NCBI GenBank assembly: GCA_949316235.1
Contig: OX438741.1
Location: 38,974,962-39,038,961 of the forward strand
Reading direction: 5' to 3'
Source of the DNA: Oegoconia quadripuncta
Taxonomy: Eukaryota > Arthropoda > Insecta > Lepidoptera > Autostichidae
DNA length: 64,000 nt
The notes below the pieces were generated by a model. It saw only the letters and a list, made by a program, of their open reading frames with translations, was not told where the DNA came from and made no database searches. The stretch's first letter is position 1. The number at the start of each line of letters is the position of its first letter. This document shows positions 1 to 11,389 of this stretch, one piece after another. The translations under genes were made by a program, and so were the position numbers.

Positions 1-41
1 AGACCTGTCCGCGGCCCTAACGATCAGCCACCACCGCTCAC

Positions 42-83
42 CTGGGAGGCAAGCCGCACAAGACACTACCGGGTCATTAGTTC
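42..83 (-). CDS. candidate 42-nt host exon (unidentified)
   Basis: On the minus strand a good splice acceptor (TTAATTATAACAG) is followed by 42 nt and then a near-perfect donor (CAG/GTGAGC). Only one frame is open, starting after two bases, and reads TNDPVVSCAACLP. The segment is GC-rich compared with the AT-rich flank. The product is not recognised. Its entry phase would fit the exon candidate ending at 22149, but that is a one-in-three coincidence. It could be chance splice-like sites in a repeat. Confidence 0.3.
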
Positions 84-209
84 CTGTTATAATTAAACAT
101 GTAGTATACAGGACTTGATAACAGTTTTGTTCATTAAAGGGATCGTGTTGTATTCCCCAAAAGCAAACATATGTATTCCTTTTTGTTGCATATGTTCCTA
201 GACATATTA

Positions 210-390
210 TACAGGGTGAATACCAATTCGTGTATTTTTTTTTTATGCACTACGGGTTTGTACTTGACCTCAATCATACCTGATGTTAAGTGAAGATGAA
301 GGTGGAAGCGTACTGACCCTGAAAGTTGTTCGTAATCAAGAGTGGCGTCGCCAGTTAATGGGAATTACACGAATACAAATTCATCCTGTA
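210..390. mobile_element. MITE-3 fold-back copy, interrupted
   Basis: The left end TACAGGGTGAATACC and the right end, read in reverse as TACAGGATGAATTTG, are inverted repeats that continue into AATTCGTGTA-like sequence. The arms match the larger fold-back element at 61024-61414. A SINE-1 tail fragment lies between the arms, so this is either a SINE insertion followed by deletion or a capture. There is no coding capacity. Confidence 0.55.
235..320 (-). mobile_element. SINE-1 3' fragment
   Basis: Poly-T followed by TATGCACTACGGGTTTG and CTCAATCATACCTGATGTTAA matches the 3' end of SINE-1 on the minus strand. The copy stops at the TACTGACCC motif, about 90 bp from its A-rich tail. It sits inside the MITE-3 copy. 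Confidence 0.75.
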
Positions 391-1060
391 GAAGCGAAAG
401 CGATATAAAAAAACCCCACACTCAGACGCGTGATCCGATTAGACTAGACACATACACAACACCCATCGTATTTCATCGGGAGTTAATATACTTTTCTCAA
501 ACATGCATAGAAATATTGTCATTCCTTTCGAAAAAAGAACACGCGAAGTATCTAATTTACGGACAGCGAAAAATAAATCCATTGCAGGAGCGTTTTTTGA
601 ATTTGGAACATTACAACGCTCCAGCAATGTTGTATGAAACGGCGTGCTGGGGTTATTATATACTCTTTGATTGGATCTCTTTTATCATTCTTGGCATACC
701 AAAATCTCTTTGCTTAGTACAAATTGCGTTCACGGACTGTATGCGTAAATGCGTTTGCCTTTCGGCACAGATGATAAATAGAAAATCGCCGGCAAAGCTG
801 AAAATTCGTCTTGATTTGTTATTTAAATATTTATTATTTCCCTGCATTCTTTTGAGAAAAGCACTATATATGCCTCGGCTGAAATGGCAATTGCCTGTCT
901 CGTATTAGTGAAGTCCTCGCCTACGGCTCGGCCTTCAAACTCATACTCGACCTGCAATTGCCTATTTCCCGGCCTTTGCAATAATGTACTATTATGCCTT
1001 TGGCATGGCTATTATATAACATGAAGTGCCATTTAATTGCCTACAAAATGATATATGTAC
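342..1060. other. unassigned sequence with an open frame
   Basis: A 188-codon plus-strand frame runs through 342-908, but its ATG lies inside the arm of MITE-3, so the start is not credible as a gene start. The translated part after residue 60 has hydrophobic stretches near residues 105-130 and resembles no family I know. The part after 880 (CAATTGCC motifs, GCCTTTGGC) looks like a dispersed repeat. No function is assigned. Confidence 0.25.
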
Positions 1061-4000
1061 AAGATTGGCGAATCTCAGGAAATAAGGTATCTTAAACTGA
1101 GAATGTGAACAGTGAAACGTACGTACGCCGGTGGAGGGTTTTAGTACTTTTAATAAACACGGTAAGCGAGAGTTTACTGCCTTACTCCAGTACCTCCCGC
1201 CACAGCTGGTTTAAATTTCAATCCAGCCCCGTAAAACGGCTCTCCATAAAGTTCTGCCAGTTTCCGCGAAGAGCAAGTGAACATAAAAAATCCATCACTC
1301 AGGTGCGAGCCGTTTTAGCAACCGACTCTATTACCCCATTCACAGGACTTGCATCATCGCTACTCCAATTTTTTACCTCTTCGACGACTTTCCTTAAATT
1401 AGCATCCATTACAGTCTGCACACGTAAACGGAGCATACAAATGCTCAATAAAGAAGCGTTGGAAGGTAAACTGAGAGAAAGGTGCTGTAAAATTTTCACA
1501 GGTTTCATGGCTGGCGGTGGATGAGTGGGCAGTTTGTATGCAAATAATGCGTTATCTGGCGGTGTCGCTTGTGCTGAGGGAATGAGGGCGGGTTAAGAGG
1601 GCGCAGGTAGCGAAACGACTTGCTTGTCGTCAAGGACGAGGAATGATGTCGCCCCTAATGAGCCCGATATCAGTGTGATCCCATAAAACAGTATAAGTCG
1701 CGGTTCGCTGTAATGAGGAAACTTCATAGATCGGTATATGTATCAAGTTCAGCAAATTGACTGATGATCGGTCCTGATTATATCTACATATTGAAAATTT
1801 ATTTATTGTGATGGCAACACAGCGAACGATTCTAAATGTATTTAAAGGACCTAATAAGTATACAGTTTACGCTGCAGGCATATCTCTTGATAGATCTACA
1901 AGCCGTTTTTCGCCATTCATGCATGGGTTGAGAATCATTTGTACATCTGGTAGTATCATTCACACAGTATGTATCCCACAGAACTGGCGGGAGGCGCGTG
2001 TTGAAACAATCACGTTACATATTGCATTTACAGGCCGTGACACAGAGCAATAATACTAAATAGTAGCTCAAAGTCATGTCCTAAAGACAATTACCATCCA
2101 CTCTTCACAATAGCGCCGCATGGCTGAACCAGCTTAGACGTTAGCGTCAGATTAGCTGGTTGCCAACTAAATATAGTACTAAAAACTGTTGCTTTATAAA
2201 TCAGGCAGCTCTTAGCACAATTTTTTTTTTTATAATTTTTCATCAAATACGAAACTGACACTTTGATTCTTATAGCAAATGCTATGCACCTCGAAAGGCT
2301 CTGCGCCTTTCATGCAGAACAAAGCACCAGTCATTCTGATAGCTGGTAATTTTTTTCAAATATCTCAGAATATTATCATAGGTAGCAATTATTTAAGAAA
2401 TGTAGCAAATACTAACAAATATGTAGCAATTAGGCTGTACCCCAACAGTGAGGATGGCTAAGGCTGTTGATGTGAGATAGCAATTCCCGAATAAAGTCTC
2501 AGTGCCCGACGCCACAGGCAACCAGGCATTTTGACGCTAACGCTTAGACGTCGTGTAAATATCCTATTACTGCCGTTTCCGAAGAAAACAATCCTTGAAA
2601 CGAAATGGAATTTGATTGGTTGGTGAGGTCTATAGTTTCCTACATAATGTCTAAGAAGCTTGTGTAACCTTAGGTATGTAGGTACCTAGCATACGTAAAA
2701 ATAAAAGACTGAACTAGCAGTACCAGTAGATTTAGTGTAGAGAAAGAATTCCCCGGCACAGAGCAAAGTCTATATTGGGACCACTTAACTCCAATGTCCG
2801 CTCGGCGAGGTTAGTCGTCTTCCTGCGGGAGAGCAGCCATCGGGATAGCAGGTGCACGGTACAGGTAGAACTGGGGTATCCGTGGAAGTTGCATTACTGC
2901 TAGGTATAAATACTCTATAGGCACAGTTCAGGGCAAACGAGTCCCAACGGGCCGCGTGCGGTGAACACCGCCGTGTGCACTCTGGATTCCTTAACCGAGA
3001 ACAATCTCCCGAATGCCCCTGATAGCTCAGTTGGGAGCCCGCTATGTTCACGAGAAATTTGCTTCTATTCTTATAAATGCCGCTTGTAATGCAAAGCACA
3101 AAGAGAACAGAAATAAATTAAAATATCAGGAAAAATTTTATGAAAGAAAACATTGTCTTGAGTTCACCGCAAAAAGAATATGATATTAAAGTAATCAGAG
3201 TTACTTATATTACTCCTACGCTGATTATAATATAATGTAAATACGTCATTTTTGTGATTAGAATAACAGGGAAAACTCAAATGTTCCTAGTGAATTAAAA
3301 AATCCACTCAAAGAGACTTCTTAGACCGCGATATCCCTATCATGAAGATTTAGAACTATGTATCCGACAATTTTGAATCGGGAAAACACTTTGACGTCAA
3401 TAAACTCGTATTGTTTTCTTGTACATTTTTCAAGATATTTGTATGTCGTCGCATGCGAATTAGCCGTATAGACAATCGTGTGATTCTGTATACCTAACTT
3501 GTTACGAAAATAAGTGAACGCCATGAACACTATCGCCGGAAATACGTAGTCACGTGGATAGAATTGTTATATGGCCTGCATCCAGTAACTGGTAGCACAG
3601 ATTGCTACCGACCGCCAAAGAAAATGCACCGATACATAACTGTGTAAGTATTACCTATTATCATCGATGCAGCAAGTTCTGTAAGTAGTTACGTTACTAA
3701 AATAATAAGGTGATGGCCGAATCCTACTGTTGCATGCGAGGGCCGAGTTAACTGGCGTGAGGGGCATGTAACTACGTTTACCCTTCAACAGCTAGCCCAG
3801 CATCTCAAGTTCCATGGGCATAGCTATAGTCTGACACTGTCTTATCATTCCGAAGTCCTATTTACCTTTGGTAGTTTTGACTGCATACCTAGCCTAGCCT
3901 ACCTACCAATGGCTAGCAACGCCCGCGTTCAGTTTCTACATAATATTTTGACATATAAAAGCAATGAATTAGTTTCGATTTAAGTATTTCTCCATTTCGT

Positions 4001-5650
4001 TTCGTTTTAAAACTAGTTCAAACTTAATTTGGTTCTAGGTTAACAATATAATGTTTACACATTAGCTACGACCTGTAAAACTTTATCACGTCTATGGTTT
4101 CCACACTTCCCATCCCTATCCTACAATTGGTATTTTTTTTAATTTTTCACCAAAAATCTGTCAAAAACCCGTATAGATACTCGTACAAAAAGCTCATACT
4201 CATGCTTGTCACGGCTTTGCAGAGCAATTAGTAGCAAATATTAACCAAAACTACCAAAATAAACAATCTAAATGGATATGCGAGTCCAGCACGCGAAACG
4301 AGGATAAAGTTGTTGGGAAAGTTAGGCCTCATTAGGAGGCAGCCGCTCCTAGGCTCTAAATCACACTGGTTGGAACGCCCATCGTCACCGGAGCCCGGGG
4401 CATCGCGCTGGAGTCCATTAGGTGCCCAGCTTACAACTTTATTATCAGGATAGGTATAGGATGATGAAACTTGCTTAAGAGGGTTTAAATCGCACGGTAT
4501 TTTGAAAGTTTGTATAACTTTCAAGTCCAAATTTTTCGAAACGAATGACCCGATTCTAAGGAACTTTATATAAATTAACGTCACAACTTTTACTGGGTGT
4601 TCGTCCAGACCGCCTTTGTGCATCGACTTAATTTTTTTTTTTTTTTTTTGGACAATAAAGAAGTAAACGATTATATTTCTTTAAAGTAAATTTATTTACC
4701 TTTGAAATAATACCTCATAATCATAGATATTCTTATCTTCATCTAAATAGAACAAATAGTCGTTTAAAGTTGAAGTATTTTTTAAATGTTTCTCTGAGTT
4801 TTTGTATTAGAGTTTCCAAATGGGAACTAATCTGTGGTTTATCACCACAGACGCGACGCAATAACTGACAGTGTTTGTGGCTTTTTGGCGGGATCTCGGC
4901 GAGTAAAGTTGCATTTTTCTTTATAATTCTTATAATTTGTGCATTCTAACTTTTGAAGCTTAATAATGGCAGAATATTGTGCAGCAAACGTTAGTGATGG
5001 TGTACAAGTGAAGGGAAGTGTAAATTAAAGTGCGTAATGGAGCTGTCGGGTTCCCACAAGAAGCCGCCAAAATCTTTTGTAAAGCATTCTGCCACTTTAC
5101 CTACTGAAGAATGACTTGAAAGTGACTAGACTCTGTATACGCCAAGTATACGACGAATGACTTGTTTTGACTGAGACTGACTTACAAACTGAAGAAATAA
5201 GAGAAATAAGACATGGCTGTTATGGGCTAGATCCCTTTGCCTTCTCCTAAAGGAGAGAATGAAACCAAAAAAAAAAAAATTAGATAATGTCAAAAAATTG
5301 CGCGAAAATTGTGCCATATAGTGCCCAAAGGAAAAAAAATGTCACTGTAGTTTTTATTTACTTGCTTGCGTTCTTGTCACTATAACACTCAAATGACAAA
5401 TAGCGTCACATGAATTAGTGCGCAATAGGGGCAGCAGATAAAGCTGGTTATTATAGGAAATAATTCGTGGCCATTACTCCGGGCGAGCCCGCGGGACCTC
5501 TAATGAAGGAGGTGTAAGAGCAGGGTTATCACACGTCAGATATTAAATTATTATTTTTTAAATACTTAGTAGTCTATGTAGTTTCTATTAATTGTGCAAT
5601 AAAGAGTATTGATTGATTGAAATACACAAACATATTTATTGGAAATGGAT
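1060..5650. other. 4.6 kb without a supported gene
   Basis: This stretch has only short frames. A minus-strand frame at 2785-3099 is rich in Cys, Ser and Arg, and its DNA resembles high-copy lepidopteran repeat sequence rather than a gene. Another minus frame at 4228-4623 is not recognised. A T-homopolymer lies near 4630-4650 and an A-run near 5267-5279. A LINE-like tail (AATAAAGAGTATTGATTGATTG) ends near 5620. Nothing else is supported. Confidence 0.4.
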
Positions 5651-5873
5651 TGATTGAAAGGAGAATAACGAAAGGGTCGGTAAAGGTCGACCAAGAAGGA
5701 CGTAAGTCAATCAAGTAACTGACGTACTCACAAAAGATCAGGTGCGGTCAACCACTAACCGACGAGCGTGTATGAAGCATTTGATGAGAGTGGAAGAAGC
5801 AAAAGTAGTATATCTGGATCATTGCAAGTGAACATCAATAGCCTCTGCCTACTTCAAAGGGAAACAAGCGTGA
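5650..5873 (+). pseudogene. LINE-D (RTE-like) C-terminal remnant
   Basis: From an ATG at 5772 the frame reads MKHLMRVEEAKVVYLDHCK, one stop, then TSIASAYFKGKQA and a stop. It aligns with the intact version at 40295-40378 (VCQDRSKWKSVVSAYPSGKQA). This is the usual end of RTE-like reverse transcriptases in Lepidoptera. The upstream DNA with GGTCGACCAAGAAGGACG is consistent with the same element. It is inactive, with an in-frame stop and no RT core. SINE-1 follows 9 bp downstream. Confidence 0.6.
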
Positions 5874-5881
5874 GCATACCG

Positions 5882-6196
5882 CCGCCTCCGTGGCTCAATG
5901 TAAACAACATTGAGTTTACGATTCGGAGGTCGCGGGTTCGATCCCCAGCGGGGTACATGTTTAAGTACTCGGTTTGGTTGGTGGAAGGGCATTTAAAATG
6001 TCCGCCTGGCTAGCTACCACCATCTTATCTAAATCTGCCGCCAAGCAGCAATGTTAAGCATTGTTGTGTTCCGGTTGTCAGAGATAAAGATAGCCAGTCC
6101 CCCAAATGTGTTCGGGTTTCCGGGTCAGTACGCTTCCACCTTCGACCTCATCTTCACTTAACATCAATTACCAACCCGTTATGCATAAAAAAAAAT
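5882..6196 (+). mobile_element. SINE-1, near full length
   Basis: This is a tRNA-derived SINE. The head CCGCCTCCGTGGCTCAATG carries an A-box-like element and GGTTCGATCCC is a clear B box for RNA polymerase III. The body contains CCTGGCTAGCTACCACC and GTCAGAGATAAAGATAGCC. The 3' end has GTTATGCATAAAAAAAAA, an A-rich tail. A short deletion removes most of the usual GTGTGATTGAGG segment. SINE-1 is the most abundant repeat in the window. Confidence 0.9.
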
Positions 6197-6234
6197 GTAT
6201 TTATTAGAATGTTAGGAAAAAAAATCTTTACAAT

Positions 6235-6440
6235 GCCCTGTCCCGGTCCAGTCTTTGTCCGTATCTCGGTAATGCGTGGTCTAATTTGAGTGCGTTTTTT
6301 AGATTAAAAACTAAACGAGGAGCCAGGTTATTAGCTATATTTGATGGGAAGCCATTTCAAAGATATTTAGCTTTCAATGCAGTACTTTGGTGTATTTGGA
6401 TGAAGTTCATGGATTTTCGAGGTTTTCAAAATTTTCAATA
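6235..6440 (+). repeat. repeat F related fragment
   Basis: Motifs such as CCAGTCTTTGTCCGTATCTC and GATTTTCGAGGTTTTCAAAA recur, diverged, at 13155-13410, 15760-15920, 43465-43570 and 53530-53705. The class of this element is not determined. Confidence 0.45.
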
Positions 6441-6501
6441 TTCTTGCGTATAAAGCAGAAATAGCAATACATTTTGCTATTTCTGCTTTATACGCAAGAA
6501 T
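6440..6501. repeat. perfect hairpin, 28-bp arms, 6-nt loop
   Basis: The arm 6440-6467 (starting ATTCTTGCGTATAAAGC) is exactly complementary to 6474-6501, with loop TACATT. It sits at the end of the repeat F fragment. The perfection and short loop suggest a recent snap-back or template-switch event, not an old TIR pair. Confidence 0.85.
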
Positions 6502-6873
6502 GAAGCAAATCTCGGAACAACGCGGTTGCATAAAAGAATGTTTTTTCCTGGTAAAACAATTGATATTCTTTATTGTACATAAAAAACATGTTGACAATCA
6601 GTCGGAAATATTGTACAAAGGTGAGCGTATCTCTAATAGAGATCTCTTCCAGCAACCTCAGTGGTGGTTAGAGCATTGTGCGGGACGGTGAACAAAAAGT
6701 ACAGTTATGGAATGACAAATATACTATACATATAGGTATATAATATTATATGTTATTTAGATACATACACTACTAGAATACAGAAATACCCTTAGTTATA
6801 AAATTACACGTGATTATTAGTAAACTATATAATATAAATAAATAAATATCACATATATAAGTACCTAATTATA

Positions 6874-7008
6874 TTAATAAATCATGATAGAATGATAGTG
6901 CTCTTTTAGCCTCTTCTTGAATGCTTGGACGGAGGGACTCTCTCGGATGTGTGCAGGAAGCTTGTTCCACAACTGTGCAGCTCGTACTGTGTACGACTGT
7001 GAACAATA
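6874..7008 (-). pseudogene. LINE C-terminal fragment cut by MITE-1
   Basis: The minus-strand frame reads SYTVRAAQLWNKLPAHIRES, then SPSVQAFKKRLKEHYHS and a stop. The LWN-LP-IR-S-F+K+L+E pattern is the usual C-terminus of Jockey-type reverse transcriptases. The frame is interrupted upstream by MITE-1 at 7011. The AT-rich stretch 6700-6873 is probably its 3' UTR. Confidence 0.65.
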
Positions 7009-7010
7009 TA

Positions 7011-7357
7011 CCGGGTGAGTTGTTTTTACCGTAAGGTAAAAAATAAGGCTTATTAGATAAGTGAAATAGAACTTATTTTGGTTTTTCAAAAACCCACGCG
7101 CCTACCGGAGCTTGAGATGCGACTGGCATGATTCGTAGGGTTCCCACATGCCAAATTTATTTGGAACTCGTATTTTCTCCAACTTTTCTTTATTTATTTA
7201 ATTTAATGATGTAATTATGTGAAATAGGCTACAAATGCGACCGTCAAATAACACAGTGATGGTTTAGAAAAAAAATTATTAAACTACCTATGTCAATACC
7301 TTCTATTTCACTCACCTAATATGCCCTATTTTTTTCTTTGCGGTAAAAAAACTCCAG
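7011..7357. mobile_element. MITE-1, full-length 347 bp copy
   Basis: The copy is flanked by TA on both sides. The left end is CCGGGTGAGTTGTTTTTACC; the right end is GGTAAAAAAACTCCAG. The arms extend about 75 bp inward (AATAGGGCATATTAGGT and GTGAAATAGAAGTTATT type motifs). There is no coding capacity. TA target sites and long TIRs suggest a Tc1/mariner-like non-autonomous element, which is inference. It is inserted in a LINE remnant. Other copies are at 11280-11384, 33417-34057, 46384-46563 and 52300-52545. Confidence 0.75.
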
Positions 7358-7359
7358 TA

Positions 7360-9300
7360 TAAAAGCGTTCCCATACATCTAAATGATTTTCCAGTCAATA
7401 GATTTAAAAAGGAATTACAAATGTAGTTTCTGCAATACGAATTTTATTCCACAAAGGAATTTTTAATTTTATGTAGGTTGATTTGATTAGTAATAAAATT
7501 TGATAATGTCCAATATTAATGAATGACTGAATAAGGAAGATCTTACTGCATTAACATCTAATTAATGTATTCTATTTAAGAGGAAATAAATTACATTACA
7601 AGGTACAAAGAAAAACAAAACCTATTTGAATCAAGCAGGGTTGTTTGTCATATTTTAGGTTTCACCCGAAATTTTTTTGGGAATCAGGCTTACTGTTAGA
7701 GTATTTCATTAGACAAAAATGGCAACCCTATGTAAGAGGTGCGGGGTGCAAGGGGGGCAAGGTCGCCTCTAATGACGGTGTAACAGGGCACATCTTAACG
7801 TCAGGTGTCGCTAAATAGAGGAGCTTCCGCTAAATAGACAGTGTGAGGATTGAGTGAGTGGGGAGAGGCTTTTGAAGCCCGAAATTATTTTCCTGGTACA
7901 TGAGGTCCATTTGCTTATAGTTAGTGCTGAAATCTGGGCCTCAGAAGAAAGTTCAACGTCACACAACGAGGTATAAAGAGAGCAACGTTCGGTGTTTCAG
8001 TACGAGATTGAAATCAAGAATGAGGAAATCGTAAAGCCCAGCGGATAAGTACGTTGGAGTGACAGTGGGAACCGATGAGCATTAAAATTCTAGAGTAGTG
8101 AAGACCACGCACCGGGTGAGGGGAGCGTACCACGTACCACGTAAAAACTGAGTGCTGGAAATCGATCGATAAGTGTTACAATAAGTGTTTTAAACGCGAT
8201 GCGAGTGCAAACACGCGCTTATCGTGTGTTTAAGCATGCATTTGAAGCTCGTTGCAACTCGAGTGGTTCCCACTCGTACTCTACTTAGCGCCGGCAATGC
8301 GATCCGGAACCTTTCACAGGCACGTTTATCGGGAAACATGGATTGTAAATATTGAAATGCATTAAATTGAAAGGATGCATAAACTGTGTGTTGTCTGGAG
8401 CATAGTTCAGAGCTACCTGCGTTTACGGGAGAAATAATTTTAGAAGGTGCTGCTTGCTCCAGTTTACATTGAAGCATTCTTACATTTCCACATGCATTAA
8501 TACCATAGATTACATATAAAAGTTTACGCCCACCTTGGATTTAGAAAAATCTTCATTATTTATATATTATTGTGTACCTATTTAGAAGGATAAGAGCTCC
8601 AAAAGTCTGCCTAAGATTCGATTCATATATGGAATTTACTTAATTAATCAGCGTCATCTCGACAATACCCACGACTACTGTTGGCGATGTCGAGGGAGTC
8701 CGCGGGAAATGGCATGAAGAGAGACGCAGTGCAGCGTCAATTTCAATATTCAAGTCCAAATTTATGCACAAAAAATCCTTGTTATATGGGGATCATACAT
8801 TGGAAACACTCCAGCCCTGAAACGCAGTCCCGGATATTAGTGAGAATTCTCGAGCAAGAATAATCGAAGCGACGGCGCTTGCTTTCGATGTGAATTGGCC
8901 CTTATACGAGTAGGCATTAAATTCTGAGTCCTCAGGGTGACAAAGCCCGTAGGTATTTGAGGTTGAAAGCATTGACCTTATCTTTGGAAGGTTATCAGAG
9001 CTCGTATTCATTGGAAAGTTTTAGAGAGAACGCGTTCCATGACAGTCTAATTTCGATATCAATATGAAGCTTGACATTTCTATTCGGAATATTTCTCTAT
9101 CTACCAAACAATCTACCCTAATACTCCAACAGCTTCCGCTTCCAAGACAATGTTGTAGGGTTGAAGAAGCACACCCGCCATCCCCTGTCTTCACAAACAA
9201 TATAGGTACATACACAAAGCAAATTATGTAAAATTGTAATGATATTATGTATTTTTATATAAAACTTAATTTGCCGGGGTCAAAACCTACCTCTGAATAC
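7360..9300. other. 1.9 kb without a supported gene
   Basis: Only short frames occur, none with a recognisable domain. The segment 8190-8480 is open on the minus strand for 95 codons but has no motif. No repeat family defined elsewhere in the window was seen here. Confidence 0.4.
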
Positions 9301-9479
9301 TAAATTATAACAGAATTGGGATGCTCCACTGTGCAAGAGAACTGCATTATGAACCCTTATCGACAATCGTTGGTTGAGGCTTCTAGAAGCTGCTTTGAGA
9401 TGGGATTCAGATCACTGGATCCACGCTTATCCTTCGGCCAGTACCGGTACCTTCCTCGAACCAAATACATTACGCATAG

Positions 9480-9720
9480 CTGTAGGCCTAGACGTTGGAA
9501 TATATTCACGCCGTCGACGTTCCTGCTATTCTTAAACCGAATGGCTTTTTACGTAACGATGGCAAAAGACCAGATTATCTTTAATTCCTTGGCACTTGTG
9601 TTGACACACGTGGTACGTCTCTCCTCCAAGGAACCACAAAAAAGCCAACTGCAGCTACTGAATAATGTACAAAAACATTGAAAAGTACCTACAGAGATAT
9701 CGACTTTTTCTAACATGTGT
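9480..9720 (+). pseudogene. decayed DGKRPDG-motif ORF
   Basis: In one frame the DNA reads VDVPAILKPNGFLRNDGKRP, then DYL, a stop, FLGTCVDTRGTSLLQGTTKK, then PTAATE and a stop. From memory this matches a protein block common in animal retroelement-related ORFs, with RDDGKRPDG, a TC-DT block and a following Ala-rich stretch. The segment before 9480 has several stops in the same frame. The match is from recollection only. It is a relic and cannot be expressed intact. Confidence 0.5.
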
Positions 9721-10021
9721 AGTTCCAGATACAATACAATTTTTTAAAATTTTCCGAAGCGTCTAGACGACCTCACGAGTGACCAGAGATCCAGTTTTAA
9801 TGTTTTTGACACCCCACGAGAAATTACGGATGTTTATTATTATGTATATCTATTATATATCTATTATATATATATATATATATTATAGGTTTTGAACCTA
9901 CCCAGGCATTTGAAATTTACTGTCTTACTTTGAGAAGTCCAAGAAACTCAAAGGTTATTCTTTATAATGTCTATATATTCAATATATAGGTATACTTACC
10001 ACTTGTAAGTATTAATACAAA

Positions 10022-10450
10022 TCAAAGAAACAGAATGCCTTTATCACTCAGTAGGTAATAAATTATTTTCGCGCACAATTTGTGTTTTGCCTTACATTTA
10101 TCAAAGGCCAAGTTTTGGATATCAGCAAGAACCTTATAATAAAAGTATATACATGTCGTAGATGGACGGATGGGCGTTGCTAGCGACCGGGACGGTGCCA
10201 GTCTCGTGGTAAAGGCTGGCTCGGGCAATGGCGACATTATTGCAAGTTACTATAGGCGAATAGACAACGTATTCTCATAATAATTTATCGCTATCTACGA
10301 CATACATTACCATAAGAAGAATTTACTTGCCAACTTATCAAATTTTCATAAAATATTTTGAGATGCCATTAAAATATTAATTTCCTCAAACGTTCCTCTA
10401 AAAGCTGTTGAACTTGTTCATTGGTTCTGTACATTTATCTACTAGTTACT
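10022..10450 (-). pseudogene. LINE-A C-terminal remnant
   Basis: The minus strand encodes YFYYKVLADIQNLAFDKCKA, which aligns with FYNKVLVDIQNMSLNKFKAK in the better copy at 51827-52228. DNA at 10340-10410 (AAAATATTTTGAGATGCCAT) matches the part encoding the ILTMASQYIYENL region there. A segment between the two blocks is lost or scrambled, so this is a 5'-truncated, internally damaged copy. Confidence 0.7.
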
Positions 10451-11280
10451 TTCTACTGTAAATTTATTGATCCTCCAACTTGGCGACTTCCTGCCTAAGT
10501 TCCCCAATTTCGTAATCAACGCTACCTATCCCCGTGTCACTTAGAACGCATTAAGATTAAGCCGGGCAAAAAGGGACAGCTAATTTTTCAAAAATTACCA
10601 GAGTCAAAGGTATAGCAGAGGGTCTTCGTGTCATCCACTCCCGTCGGGGCTAATTATGTCGAAAGGTAGATAGGGCTAAGAGGGGAAGGTCGGGTGGGGG
10701 TGCGACTGGTGACACGTTACAATGGGAAAAGTTACGCAATAACAGAGTCCCAAGTTTCGGCAGTGCCGAGTTATCGCTGTGGTTGGAGCGCTGTAATATG
10801 CCCCCTGAGGCAATGGCATACGGTTCTCCTCGAGTGCATGATGCGATAACTGCGTGCTGCGTCTTTTATCCGTCCGTCAGCCACGAGATTTATACTATTT
10901 TGCACAAAGCGGCGCAAGTTTGAAGCGTGTACCAGAGTTGAGGACGCATGTTAATCTCTGAAGTCAGACGAAACTGGAGATTTGTGAGGTTATTTATTTC
11001 GAGATTGACTTTTGTTTTGTTCTTCGAACTCTGTGGTTCTAAGTACCCGACCGCTTTAATTACAGTTGGCTTTGGGGATGTTATGTTGTGGACTTCTTTT
11101 AATCTTTTGTGAAAATAAGTAGTATAGTTTTTGCTCCTGACACACAAATTATTTCTTAACTTAATATGTTTTAAGCCCCAACTCAAAAGAGAGGTGTTAT
11201 AAATTTGAATCTTTTCGACGTCAGAATGACTGCCTACTTTTTAAATTAAATTTCTTAGGTTTTGAACAAATATTTGTTAA
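10450..11280. other. no supported feature
   Basis: Short frames only, including a 98-codon minus-strand frame at 10890-11186 rich in Asn, Lys and Thr with no recognised motif. Confidence 0.4.
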
Positions 11281-11384
11281 ATAGTTTTTGGAAAAAAAAA
11301 TTAAACTAACGTAAGCTAATAACTTCTATTTCACTTACCTAATATGCCCAATTTTTTTCCTTACGGTAAAAAAAACTCATTCGG
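11280..11384. mobile_element. MITE-1, right half
   Basis: The sequence CTATTTCACTTACCTAATAT, then CCTTACGGTAAAAAAAACTC and ATTCGG followed by TA, matches the terminal 100 bp of MITE-1. The other terminus is missing, so the copy is truncated. Confidence 0.7.
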
Positions 11385-11389
11385 TATAT

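Noticed and set aside
342..908. 188-codon gene
   Set aside because: The start codon lies inside a MITE-3 arm and no domain or splice evidence supports it.
1299..1508. Minus-strand microexon (between GTGTGCAG and GAG/GTAAAAA)
   Set aside because: The 39-nt interval has no supporting phase with other candidates and the surrounding frame is not recognised.
4228..4623. 131-codon minus-strand gene
   Set aside because: No motif or splice sites. The interior palindrome AGGCCTCATTAGGAGGC suggests repeat-derived DNA.
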